39,551 nt of DNA. Origin: JBJFGR01 sp051892875 (GTDB taxonomy: Bacteria; Pseudomonadota; Gammaproteobacteria; Enterobacterales; Succinivibrionaceae). Positions 7,163 through 16,382 of this stretch are shown in pieces. Under the pieces are notes generated by a model. It ran no database searches. It was not told the DNA's origin and saw nothing but the letters and a program-made list of their open reading frames with translations. Both the position numbers and the translations under genes were made by a program. The stretch covers positions 1 through 39,551 of the forward strand of contig JBJFGR010000112.1 of NCBI GenBank assembly GCA_051892875.1, read 5' to 3'. The first letter of the stretch is position 1, and the number at the start of each line of letters is the position of its first letter.

Positions 7163-8746
7163 CTATTTTTTAACTATTGTATTACAGTTACTTATCCACA
7201 TTTCTTTCAACTCTGGTAAATTCTTAGGTTGTAATAAATATAATTTTAGGTGATTTAAATAGACATCAATAAAATTTGCTAACAATGATTTTGAATCATT
7301 ATTACCATTAATCTTCGCTGTATTTCCCTGTTTATTTATTAAGCCTATACCGTAAGTATTCAACGCATAAGATATATTATCACCATAATAATTTGCCAAA
7401 TAGTCAAGATTATTCATAAACTTATCTGCTGTGGCTTTTTGTTTTTTGTAGTTTTCACACATTATTTTATTCCCTTCATCACAACGTTGTTTCATTTTCT
7501 CCGCTGTTTGATAAAAGAAATGATAAGTAGCTAACTCATCAGACAGTGCTTTACACAAAAAACCTCCTAATCTTATATTTGAAATAATTGCAGCATTTCT
7601 CATTTCATCTCTTTCTGAATTTGCTTTTACCATTTCACTATGAAGACTATTAATTGAATTTTTTAATTCTTCATTTTCAGTTACAATCTTAGAGGCTGCT
7701 AAATTATCAACCATACTCATCGATCTCGAAGTTACAGGATCATCTTCTGAACTAGAAGTTCCTAATAACTTAACTTCTGTATTTAACTTTTTAGCTTCAT
7801 CAATACTTTCCACCAAAGGTGTAGCAATAACAACTCTAAATCCCATATCCTTTGATTTATTTTCTTGCCCCTTTATATAATATTTACGCTCAGATCGAGT
7901 ATAATTACTAATATCAACTTGAGAATTTAAAAAACTTCCACCTCTTACAATAAAACCACCACCTTGACCATGCAACCGACCAGTTCTTGTCGCATGAAAC
8001 GGCTCAAACATCATTTCACTTGCGTTACCTAACATGTCAAATAATCCTAATGGATTAGGTTCTTTTAATCCAGAAAGATTTAATTTACCGTTTAGACCTT
8101 GATGCCAAGCATAATCATTTATACCTTTACCTTCACCAAGTGGAGGTAAATCTGCATTGAATTGTCCCTCAGAAACTAGTCTTCCCCCACGAGCAGCAAA
8201 TTCCCATTCCTCTTCAAGAGGTAATCGCACAAAAACATCTTCTGTATTAATAACATCTGGGATTTTTACTTTATTTTGTTGTATATAATTTGAAAACTTT
8301 CTATTAAAATCCATAGCATCAAACCAAGAAATATTTGTTATTGGAAACTGGTCCTTTAATGTAAGCTTTTCTTTGCATGTTCTTGATACTAAAGCATTAT
8401 ACTGTGGTGACATAACTTCATATTTAGAAATATAGTAAAAATATCCCTTTTTATCTTTAAAATTACCTTGAATATATCTTTTATTCAAGGATTGTGAAAA
8501 TAAACTTGAATTATCTAAAGAGTTGGTGCCAGCAGAATATGAAAGATCATTCATTACTATAGGATTATCTTCATTTAAAAATTTTGTATAAATCTTTCTA
8601 AAAATCATTTTGTAATTACATGGAAGGGAGACTTCAACATCCCCTTCTAATGGTTTTCGATTATCCCATTCTGCATTACTTACTCCCAAAACCTCGGTTG
8701 TTGTAAAAAAAACAAATACTAGCAAATTTATACTTTTTACTCTCAT
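7163..8746 (-). CDS. Secreted FGE/SUMF1-fold protein (TagR-like)
   Basis: A 527-residue protein with a signal peptide (about 1-24) and a formylglycine-generating-enzyme (SUMF1) fold at about 95-310. Landmarks are YFYYISKYEVM, NISWFDAMDF, RLPLEEEWEFAARGG, LGLFDMLGNASEM, IVRGGSF and MGFRVV. In true FGE enzymes a Cys pair sits just after RGGSF (xCxRYR); here that stretch reads NYTRSERKYY with no Cys, so it is probably a binding fold without catalysis. A coiled coil (about 345-385) and a helical C-terminal domain with several cysteines follow. In Pseudomonas the T6SS regulator TagR has the same fold, is periplasmic and acts on PpkA. The gene directly follows the permease gene (stop and start adjacent) and lies near a PpkA-like VWA gene, so a TagR-like role is inferred. 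Confidence 0.8.
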   Translation of the reverse strand: MRVKSINLLVFVFFTTTEVLGVSNAEWDNRKPLEGDVEVSLPCNYKMIFRKIYTKFLNEDNPIVMNDLSYSAGTNSLDNSSLFSQSLNKRYIQGNFKDKKGYFYYISKYEVMSPQYNALVSRTCKEKLTLKDQFPITNISWFDAMDFNRKFSNYIQQNKVKIPDVINTEDVFVRLPLEEEWEFAARGGRLVSEGQFNADLPPLGEGKGINDYAWHQGLNGKLNLSGLKEPNPLGLFDMLGNASEMMFEPFHATRTGRLHGQGGGFIVRGGSFLNSQVDISNYTRSERKYYIKGQENKSKDMGFRVVIATPLVESIDEAKKLNTEVKLLGTSSSEDDPVTSRSMSMVDNLAASKIVTENEELKNSINSLHSEMVKANSERDEMRNAAIISNIRLGGFLCKALSDELATYHFFYQTAEKMKQRCDEGNKIMCENYKKQKATADKFMNNLDYLANYYGDNISYALNTYGIGLINKQGNTAKINGNNDSKSLLANFIDVYLNHLKLYLLQPKNLPELKEMWISNCNTIVKK

Positions 8747-9943
8747 TTATACCTCCCGCAAATCTTGGGCAAAATCTTGATTTTTCGTTACAGTATAACC
8801 ACATATTAAAGATAAAATAATTGTTATAAAAAGAGCCATAAAAAGACCTGTAATTATGTGTTGCCACTGCAATAAACTTATTATTACCTCTTGTTTTAAG
8901 AGTTTTATAAAATAACTTTTTAAAATATTTTGTCCTATATAAAATAATAAAAGTGATACTAAGTAAGCACTCATTACTAAAACAGTATTTTCAAATAAAA
9001 TTATTTGCATAATCATTTTTCTAGAAAATCCTCCTAGTCTGAGCATTGCATAGGACTTTGTTTTTCTGCGACAATTACTAATAATCAATCCCCAAAAAGC
9101 TAAAATTCCACCTACTATAGACGTCAAAGCAATTACTAAAAATATAAATCTCAAAACACCATCAATAGCTCTTATATTTTCAATTTCTGGTAACTTATCA
9201 CTTATGTTATAAGATTCTCGTAATATTATTGATAAAGGTTCTACATCGTCTATGGTTTTTGCATAAATTCTAGCTTTTGCATAATACCTTCTATTTAAGT
9301 TTAAATTTGAACCTTCACCAACAAAATTTGGATCAAAACCATCTTTATAATCTTCAATTGCAGACAAATTATCTAGTGACATAAATATTTGATAATTATT
9401 GCTAATACTTCTTTCTAATATACCTATAACTTGCATTTTTATTTTTTTAGCTTCGTTAATACCATTAATCTTTCTTGTTACCAAAACTTCCACAAAATCA
9501 TTTAAATGAACACCAAGTTCATTAGATAAACGATTACTAATCACTAGTGAATCTTCATAGAAACTTCCTTTAAATCCTCCATAAATTAAAAGAGGATCAT
9601 TTTCTGCTGAGGGAACGATCTCAACATTTTGTTTTAATTTTCCATTAAATCGCACTGTAACTAAAGCACTTAATGAACGTGTATTGGGAATAATAAATGA
9701 AATATGCGGATTATCCCTTAGCTTATTAAAAAAAGATTCTTCAAGTTTATATCCAGAAAGCATTTTTATTTCTAGATTTTGAGGATTTGCTTTAAAATTT
9801 TCTTTTAAGGTAGTTACTACCCCAAATTTTAATGAAAATAAAAGTAATAATGGAGAAATTACTGCCACAATAGATGCAACAATACAAAGACTCAGAAGAC
9901 GTTCAAATATTAAATCCTTAAAAGCTAATTTTATAACTAACAT
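8747..9943 (-). CDS. FtsX/MacB-type ABC permease (TagS-like)
   Basis: A 398-residue inner-membrane protein with FtsX/MacB topology: one transmembrane helix near the N-terminus (about 17-40), a large periplasmic domain (about 41-260), then three helices (about 263-290, 310-338 and 358-385). Family members pair with a separate ABC ATPase and work as mechanotransmission devices on periplasmic partners or lipoproteins rather than moving solutes through a pore. It starts 9 bp after the ATPase gene and its stop touches the start of the FGE-like gene. The order ATPase, permease, FGE-like protein parallels TagT, TagS, TagR of the Pseudomonas T6SS activation pathway. The LolCDE lipoprotein exporter is an alternative model, but the context does not favour it. 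Confidence 0.85.
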   Translation of the reverse strand: MLVIKLAFKDLIFERLLSLCIVASIVAVISPLLLLFSLKFGVVTTLKENFKANPQNLEIKMLSGYKLEESFFNKLRDNPHISFIIPNTRSLSALVTVRFNGKLKQNVEIVPSAENDPLLIYGGFKGSFYEDSLVISNRLSNELGVHLNDFVEVLVTRKINGINEAKKIKMQVIGILERSISNNYQIFMSLDNLSAIEDYKDGFDPNFVGEGSNLNLNRRYYAKARIYAKTIDDVEPLSIILRESYNISDKLPEIENIRAIDGVLRFIFLVIALTSIVGGILAFWGLIISNCRRKTKSYAMLRLGGFSRKMIMQIILFENTVLVMSAYLVSLLLFYIGQNILKSYFIKLLKQEVIISLLQWQHIITGLFMALFITIILSLICGYTVTKNQDFAQDLREV

Positions 9944-9952
9944 TTTTATATC

Positions 9953-10636
9953 TTATATACTTTCTAAAAAAACAGCTTTATCATCATAAGTCGAATTGCC
10001 ATCTATTTTATATCTAGGAATATCTAATACTAAATCAATATCATGAGTAACAATGACTGCACCTATACCATATTTAACGGTTGTTTTTTTTATTTCTGAT
10101 ACTAATAAACAAGCATTATGAGGATCTAGAGCTGAAGTAGGTTCATCTATCAATAAAAATTGAGGTTCATACGCTATAGATTTTACAAAAACTGCTCGTT
10201 GTCTCTGACCTATAGATAATTCATGTGGATACTTGTTTAAAAGATGCTCAATACCTAATGTTTTACATAAATCATTAACACCAAAAGAATATTTTTTTGC
10301 AAAATCTTGAACTAATTTTATGTTATCTTTAACTGTTAAAAAAGGTAATAAACCTCCTGTTTGAGGCATAAAACCTAAAACAGTACCTCTTAAGTTTGCT
10401 AATTTTGCTTGTTCATCTTTTATTTTTAGAATATCCATCCCTAGCATTTTAAATTTTTTTGCTTGGTATTTATTTCTAACAAGTCCCAAACATTCTAAGA
10501 TTGTTGATTTACCAGAACCAGAAGCACCTACTATAGCTTTAAATTCCCCTCTTGAAATTTTAAATTCGGGAAGAATTATAGAAAAGTCTTCATACTTATA
10601 AACAAAGTCTTCAACTTCTACAATTAAATCCTTCAT
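9953..10636 (-). CDS. ABC transporter ATPase, MacB/LolD type (TagT-like)
   Basis: A 227-residue ATP-binding subunit with every expected motif: Walker A GASGSGKS (37-44), Q-loop MPQTGG, signature LSIGQRQRA (the usual LSGGQ with Ile for the first Gly), Walker B FLLIDEPTSALD and switch His in VTHD. Size and sequence type match the MacB/LolD/FtsE group that drives FtsX-fold permeases. Its ATG overlaps the stop of the VWA gene by 4 bp (ATGA) and the permease gene follows 9 bp later. It very likely forms the motor for that permease; calling it TagT-like rests on the gene neighbourhood. Confidence 0.92.
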   Translation of the reverse strand: MKDLIVEVEDFVYKYEDFSIILPEFKISRGEFKAIVGASGSGKSTILECLGLVRNKYQAKKFKMLGMDILKIKDEQAKLANLRGTVLGFMPQTGGLLPFLTVKDNIKLVQDFAKKYSFGVNDLCKTLGIEHLLNKYPHELSIGQRQRAVFVKSIAYEPQFLLIDEPTSALDPHNACLLVSEIKKTTVKYGIGAVIVTHDIDLVLDIPRYKIDGNSTYDDKAVFLESI

Positions 10637-12609
10637 GGTAAAGCCTCTAATGGTATCGGATATACAGCTTCAGATACATCACTCCCCTCTGTTAATACCA
10701 CCCATCTATCAACATCATCATTGCATACTTGATAATAATTTAATTTATTTTCAAGATCTTCTATTAAACGATTTTGTTCATCAGGTCCCATTGCAGACCA
10801 AGAATCCTCATCAAGTTCCTGAATTCTAGTCTTATATGGTAAACCATCCAAATATTCACCTAACAGTCCTAATTCTGCTAACTTAACCGACTTACTCTGA
10901 CCTAAAGAATCTGGATTTCTACCTAGACTTGCTGCAATTGATTTTAATTGTGAAAACATATTATCAGAACTTAAAATTCCCTGACTTGCTGCATCTAATA
11001 TTTTTGCTGTAACATCTCTTAAATCACTTAATTGCATTTTAGTTAACAAAACCACAGGTTCTGCAACAGGTTTATTGTGCAACAATAAATCTTTGTCTGC
11101 AATCCATCCCTCATAAAAAGATGGAGCTTTAGTGTCCTGAATACTACCCAAATAAGCAAGTTGCATTGCGTAGCCTAATTGTTTAGCATCTTCTTTTATC
11201 TGTTCTGTTGGATTTTTAGGTTTATCAGAATGTTCTTCTGCTAAAGCCGAACCAGCACTTAAATTACCCAATAATGATTCTCTTACTTGACTAACTACAG
11301 ATTGAGCTAACTGCTCTGTCATTCTCCCAAATTCTTCAACACTTCCACCTTCTACTTGATAATATAGAGGCTTTTGTAAAATATGATTAAAGGTTAAATC
11401 TTCATACTGTTGTCGTGCTTTCTCTACATTATTATTCTTTTTTCCAGATTCAGTATTTAAATGCAAAGCATATAGAGCAACACCTTTCTGTTTAGCTTCT
11501 AATCGTAGTTCCTTTGAATCAAGTTTAGTTGTGGATAAAGAATTTTTTCCTTCTATAGCGCCAGCATCTGTTACTAAAACAATGAACCTACCACCATAAT
11601 TTTTCCAATTAATTACTGTTAAAGCTTTATGAACTCCACTATAGGCATCTTCATCAAATAAGGCACTAGATACTTTAGCTTGATTTAATCCTGCCAACTT
11701 TTTGCTCAATTCAACTGAGTTCTTTACTGAATTAGGCTCTAAAAATACCTTTGTGTTATATTCTAATGCTGGAGTCTTTTTAACATTAGATCTAAAAGCG
11801 ATAACCCCAAAACTTACATTACCATCTAAAGATTCTTTTTTTAAAGTTTCATATATTTGTTTTATACCATCTCTAGTTCTATCAAGATATGGTTGCATTG
11901 AAATTGATGAATCGATGACAAAAACTATAGCAGCTTTAAAAGACTTAATAGCACTTTTATCATTTTTTGAAACTGCATTATTAGATTCTTTTATCTTATT
12001 ATTTTTTTTATTATCGAGATTTACTGAGGCTATTTTTAAAGCTTGAACATAGTTACCATCAGAAAACATACTTTCTTCAAAATCTAAAATAGGCAATAAA
12101 TAAAAATTCTTTTTATAATCTACATATTTTTCAGGCTCTGCAGCTATCAACTTTGCATCATATTGCCCATCTCTAATTTTTATATAAAGAGGTTGTGCAA
12201 TTTTTTTTGGTTCATCTGAATCAATAATATCCATTAAATCGCTTTTATTAACAAAAACTGGTGCTCTATTACGGTCTGCAGGATTTGAAAAAATAACAGC
12301 CGTCTGAATCTTCCAATCGATTGTACAAGATTTATCTAACCATTTATTGCTATTTTTTCCAGTAGTATCAGGACCAACACGCAAATTGTTATCTTTTTCT
12401 TCATAAACATAATAACGAGAAAAGGCTGGCAAATTTTTACCATTATCAGAAATACTTTCTTTTATTTTACAGTCAGGAGTTGTTAACACTCTCTTGTATA
12501 AAGATTTTGTACCTTCTATCAATAAAGGCGATTCTGTTGTAAAGGCATTACTAGTAAAAAAAGTACATAAACTTAATAAAACAATTTTTTTTAACATATT
12601 AAATTCCAT
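10633..12609 (-). CDS. Secreted VWA protein like the periplasmic part of PpkA
   Basis: A 658-residue protein with a signal peptide (about 5-23) and no kinase domain. Residues about 30-125 (SLYKRVLTTPDCK, FSRYYVYEE, LRVG, DW) resemble the SH3-like region that precedes the VWA domain in PpkA. The VWA domain (about 225-440) has the metal-site motif DSSIS beginning at Asp233 and a VTDAGA strand. A helical C-terminal region follows, with a final Trp-containing segment (DDVDRWVVLTEGSDVSEAVYP). The ATG overlaps the previous stop (TAATG); the Met at residue 5 would give a more usual signal peptide and is an alternative start. In PpkA of Pseudomonas the VWA part is periplasmic and receives the TagQRST signal; here it is a stand-alone soluble protein. 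Its partner is probably the FGE-like protein or the SrfA proteins. Confidence 0.82.
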   Translation of the reverse strand: MEFNMLKKIVLLSLCTFFTSNAFTTESPLLIEGTKSLYKRVLTTPDCKIKESISDNGKNLPAFSRYYVYEEKDNNLRVGPDTTGKNSNKWLDKSCTIDWKIQTAVIFSNPADRNRAPVFVNKSDLMDIIDSDEPKKIAQPLYIKIRDGQYDAKLIAAEPEKYVDYKKNFYLLPILDFEESMFSDGNYVQALKIASVNLDNKKNNKIKESNNAVSKNDKSAIKSFKAAIVFVIDSSISMQPYLDRTRDGIKQIYETLKKESLDGNVSFGVIAFRSNVKKTPALEYNTKVFLEPNSVKNSVELSKKLAGLNQAKVSSALFDEDAYSGVHKALTVINWKNYGGRFIVLVTDAGAIEGKNSLSTTKLDSKELRLEAKQKGVALYALHLNTESGKKNNNVEKARQQYEDLTFNHILQKPLYYQVEGGSVEEFGRMTEQLAQSVVSQVRESLLGNLSAGSALAEEHSDKPKNPTEQIKEDAKQLGYAMQLAYLGSIQDTKAPSFYEGWIADKDLLLHNKPVAEPVVLLTKMQLSDLRDVTAKILDAASQGILSSDNMFSQLKSIAASLGRNPDSLGQSKSVKLAELGLLGEYLDGLPYKTRIQELDEDSWSAMGPDEQNRLIEDLENKLNYYQVCNDDVDRWVVLTEGSDVSEAVYPIPLEALP

Positions 12610-13598
12610 TACTTTAACAGCTCTAAAGCATCATCAACATCTTTATCATTTGCTACTTTTTTATACCAATAAATAGCTTCCTCTTTATTTTTTTTAATAC
12701 AAGAATTTTGAGGCATATTTGGATTTAAATAATCTCCGTAAAGCTTTGCCATTTTTTCCATTCCTGTACGGGCTTTACCAATCATTATTCTCTTAGATAA
12801 ATCACAACGTTCTTCAGTTATAGAATCCTTAACTAAAGTGATAAGTTCTTCTTCTGTCGGATTGGTAGCTAAACATTTACTTAACATATCTGCATCACTC
12901 ATTTCTTTATGTGCACTCAAATTACATGGTGATAAATTAATTTGAGAAGTAGAATTAACATGCTGAGTTCTAAATAGAAAAAACCCTACCAATGAAATAA
13001 TTAACAGTAACAGTATAATGATACCAATTAGTAATCCTAAAATTATCCCCTTATTGTTTTTTTTAGGAACAACAGTAGTTGTTGTGTCTGTTGCTGATAT
13101 TTGGGTATTTAAAGAATTTACTACATCATCTGATTTATTTTGAAAAATTTCTTCTGTTTCATTATTAATACTTTCAGTTATTTGAACTGAATGTTTATCT
13201 TCTTTTTTTGATAAATTTACAAATTCAGTTTCTTTATTAAAATCTTGAAGAATAGTTAAAGTACCAAAAACCTTAATATCATCAATAGTTCTAATTTTTT
13301 TACCTGTTTCTGATTCAAGAAACTCAATGGCAAATTTATCTCTACCAGAACATGCTAAAGAATTTACAACACTTGTTGGCAAATGAATTTTAAACTCCAT
13401 CACATCATTATTTAATGATACATCTGTATGTTCTTTAGTTATAACACATACTTCATCAATAACATTAAGAAATCGTAGTGCTATACTATGTTTATTTTGA
13501 AGAAATTCATTAGAACATTCCTCATCTTGCAACACTACATCTGCTTTTCCATCACCAACAGCAACTAGTATAGCTTTTATATTATCTAATCTGATCAT
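12609..13598 (-). CDS. Single-span membrane protein with Sel1-like C-terminus
   Basis: A 329-residue protein I do not recognise by name. The N-terminal domain (about 1-125) looks soluble and beta-rich and should be cytoplasmic. It is followed by a Ser/Thr/Asn-rich stretch and one clear transmembrane helix (about 184-209: GIILGLLIG... after three lysines). The periplasmic part has paired cysteines and ends in KKNKEEAIYWYKKVAND, a Sel1-type repeat helix. The start overlaps the stop of srfC (TAATG), and the stop overlaps the start of the VWA gene in the same way, so the three are likely translated together. The topology matches the SrfA proteins: inner-membrane anchor with domains on both sides. 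A scaffold between SrfC and the periplasmic parts is inferred. Confidence 0.7.
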   Translation of the reverse strand: MIRLDNIKAILVAVGDGKADVVLQDEECSNEFLQNKHSIALRFLNVIDEVCVITKEHTDVSLNNDVMEFKIHLPTSVVNSLACSGRDKFAIEFLESETGKKIRTIDDIKVFGTLTILQDFNKETEFVNLSKKEDKHSVQITESINNETEEIFQNKSDDVVNSLNTQISATDTTTTVVPKKNNKGIILGLLIGIIILLLLIISLVGFFLFRTQHVNSTSQINLSPCNLSAHKEMSDADMLSKCLATNPTEEELITLVKDSITEERCDLSKRIMIGKARTGMEKMAKLYGDYLNPNMPQNSCIKKNKEEAIYWYKKVANDKDVDDALELLK

Positions 13599-16366
13599 TA
13601 CGGAACTAACCTCTTATCTTCTGTCGCTTTTTTAAGTGAATTTACTATACTGCAGAGCATTGCATTAGCTTCATTTGAAAAATTATACTTATTTTGAGAC
13701 TTTGAATTTACATTTATCATGATATTTTCAAGAGCATTCCAAAATGAGTTGTAATAATGAACATCATAATTATCAATATACTCATCATCAATTTTTGGTA
13801 ACCCTAAAAGGTTTTCATTTATATCGTACCCAAAAATTGGATTATTTTCTAATTTAATAGTTTTTTGATAAACATTAGTTGTTAAATAACAATTGTAATC
13901 AGCTAAAATTCTTTCAACTAAAGAAACTCTTCTATCCTTATAATCTTCATTTAAAGCATCTCTCTGCTCTGTTTCTGCTAGTTTACAATTTATTGATTCA
14001 ATTAAATTCATTTCATGAGAACGAGCTGCAATTTTTAATTGATCAGTAAATAAGGTTAATAATTCTTTTAATCTATTTCGTAAAATATTTTTATCATCAA
14101 AAATAATTCGTTCTTGATTTAGCTTTATAAAATAACTATTAGTGGAGATAAAACGTTTTTCTTCAGATAAATAGAATAATGAAAATGTTTCAGCTTTTGA
14201 TAAATCTAGCCCCTCAACAAGATTATTCCAATCATTATTTATTATAATGTACAATTCTTCAAAATCTGGACCTAAACAAATACTATCTAACTTGTTTTCC
14301 CATGATTTTACAACTTCTTCGGCAAAAATTTGAGCAGAATTACGATACTTATTTTCATAAAGATTTGTTAATTCTTTAATATTAAACGTCATCTTTTCAC
14401 GAATAATATATAATATCTTTGATACTGCATGACATTGCATTAATTCATTTTTAATTTTGTTATATATTGTTTTTATCTTTTCTGTTTTTTGGTCTCCATC
14501 TAATGATGCATATTTAATAAGTTTTAAATACAGTGAATTCAATAATGAAGTCACTCTCAGTAACTTACGTATTCTACTTTCCTTTAAAGAAGTTGTTCCA
14601 AAGTTTTCGCAAATAAAGTTTATTAAATAAGTAGCACCGCCATCATTTAATCTTAAAACCTCATCAAAACATTTTTCCTTATCGAATAAATATTTAGTAT
14701 TTAAATCTGATAAAAAATCATCTCTAAATTTTTTTAAATAATCATTCTGTTCTTCTTTAATTGATATCTCTACATTATTCTTATCTAAACTAATCCACTT
14801 TTCATTATATAATAAATTAGGTTTTCTTGCTAAAAAGAACTGTTTAAAATTATTACCATTAGACCAATTTGTTAACCAAGATTGAACTTTAAATTCACGT
14901 AAAGCATCTTTTACGATATCTTTTGCACCATTTATCCCTGTTGCTTCACCAATTCCATTGGAAATACATTCATCAAAACGTGTAATCACTCCAACTAGTG
15001 GAATCTTATCAAATTTAGCACGTTTAATTGGTGTAGAACCTATATTTTCAGAAACCCAACCATCTACTAAAGGTCCGATTTCTTTTACATCCGACTGAGA
15101 TGAACCTTTTACACAGAAAAGCATGATATCAAATTCATGACGTTCATTATAACGATCAAATAGATATGAAATCTTTCCTCTACGAGCAGAAGAACACAGA
15201 GAAGATTCAATTTTATCTATTGATACTGAAAATTCACCAATACAACCTTCATTTTGAATATACTCTGCTAATTTTCCATACTCTCTAGCTCTAGCACCTG
15301 GAAAATCTAATACGTCAAAACTTCCTAATTTGCTTTCAGATGATAATGGGAATAAAAGCTCTAATGACAAAAAAGCAATTGGTGATACATTTACTTCAAC
15401 AATATCTTTTCCTAAAACATCTAATGCAACATTTATAGTTTTTAAGTCGCCTGAAAATAAATGTTCTATCGATTTAACATTATTTATTGTGCAATCTTCT
15501 TGTTTATATTCATTAGTTTCAGTATCAAGTTTTGCAAAAGCGTCTAGTGATATAAAAATATTTGAAACACCTTTTAACCTAACTAATTCTCGAACAATTA
15601 CATTAAACAAAGTATCGAAAGCCTTTATTTTTCCCCAAAGCAGAGAATATATTTTTTTTCGACCTTCCAAAGAAAGTTCTGGTAAATATGTTCTGAGTCT
15701 ACTCCAAAATGAAGATGTTGCATCTAATTTATGAAGGCAACCTTTACTTATTTTTTTTACATAGTCAGCAAGTAATACTACATCCGCAGTTGTCACAAAA
15801 CAAGAATCTTTATCTGTTGCTAAATACTCTTGATGTATTTTATCTAATCTCTCAAAAAGAACTTGTTCATCTCTAAATATATCGTCATTTGGGTTTTCCT
15901 GTTTAGTTTCTTCAAAATCCTGAAAGTAAGTATTAACTAAACACATTACCACTTCTATTTCTTTAAAAATCTTAACTTTTATAGGATAGTTTTTGGGACA
16001 ATTATTTTCAAATGTATGAGTAAAACGAGTTACTACCCCCGTTGATTCTTTATCATTTCCAGCTGGATTTATTATTTTTATAAAATCAACATCTATTCCA
16101 TCAAAAGTAGTTGTCAGGTGTCTATTATCAGCAGCAATTGAAGATACTAAATAACTCTTACCAACTTGAGAAGCACCAAAAACCCCTATTGTATTAGGTT
16201 TTTGATATACTTCTTTTGTTGCATTAGCACTATTTACAAGACGACTTAAACCAGTTAAAAGTTCATTACTTTCATTTTCTAACTCGGCTTCATTTTTTTT
16301 ATTATCTAAGATCCATGAGATTGCATTAGTAGCATTGTCTTCTATATTTTGTAACAAATCCTTCAT
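13598..16366 (-). CDS. srfC: SrfC-family dynamin-like GTPase
   Basis: A 922-residue protein of the SrfC family (PF10139). The GTPase signature is complete in outline: P-loop GASQVGKS (64-71), a G3 DFPG (354-357) and a G4-like TRFD (462-465, where GTPases usually have NKxD or TKxD). The GTPase is unusually large because about 180 residues, with leucine-rich helices, are inserted between P-loop and G3. From about 560 to the end the protein is helical with predicted coiled coil, as in dynamin-like proteins. No transmembrane segment or signal peptide is present. It lies 16 bp after srfB and overlaps the next gene. In known srf loci srfB and srfC are adjacent, so the products probably act together. 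Its effect on membranes or partners is not known. Confidence 0.88.
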   Translation of the reverse strand: MKDLLQNIEDNATNAISWILDNKKNEAELENESNELLTGLSRLVNSANATKEVYQKPNTIGVFGASQVGKSYLVSSIAADNRHLTTTFDGIDVDFIKIINPAGNDKESTGVVTRFTHTFENNCPKNYPIKVKIFKEIEVVMCLVNTYFQDFEETKQENPNDDIFRDEQVLFERLDKIHQEYLATDKDSCFVTTADVVLLADYVKKISKGCLHKLDATSSFWSRLRTYLPELSLEGRKKIYSLLWGKIKAFDTLFNVIVRELVRLKGVSNIFISLDAFAKLDTETNEYKQEDCTINNVKSIEHLFSGDLKTINVALDVLGKDIVEVNVSPIAFLSLELLFPLSSESKLGSFDVLDFPGARAREYGKLAEYIQNEGCIGEFSVSIDKIESSLCSSARRGKISYLFDRYNERHEFDIMLFCVKGSSQSDVKEIGPLVDGWVSENIGSTPIKRAKFDKIPLVGVITRFDECISNGIGEATGINGAKDIVKDALREFKVQSWLTNWSNGNNFKQFFLARKPNLLYNEKWISLDKNNVEISIKEEQNDYLKKFRDDFLSDLNTKYLFDKEKCFDEVLRLNDGGATYLINFICENFGTTSLKESRIRKLLRVTSLLNSLYLKLIKYASLDGDQKTEKIKTIYNKIKNELMQCHAVSKILYIIREKMTFNIKELTNLYENKYRNSAQIFAEEVVKSWENKLDSICLGPDFEELYIIINNDWNNLVEGLDLSKAETFSLFYLSEEKRFISTNSYFIKLNQERIIFDDKNILRNRLKELLTLFTDQLKIAARSHEMNLIESINCKLAETEQRDALNEDYKDRRVSLVERILADYNCYLTTNVYQKTIKLENNPIFGYDINENLLGLPKIDDEYIDNYDVHYYNSFWNALENIMINVNSKSQNKYNFSNEANAMLCSIVNSLKKATEDKRLVP

Positions 16367-16382
16367 AATCCCCTCCTCTCTC

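Noticed and set aside
8747..10636. LolCDE or MacAB transporter
   Set aside because: Only one permease and no periplasmic MacA-type adaptor are encoded, and the neighbours are srf, VWA and FGE-like genes.
15330..15734. 134-codon plus-strand open frame inside srfC
   Set aside because: It is antisense to a well-supported gene, has no ribosome site and shows no domain; the same holds for the other short frames opposite srf genes.
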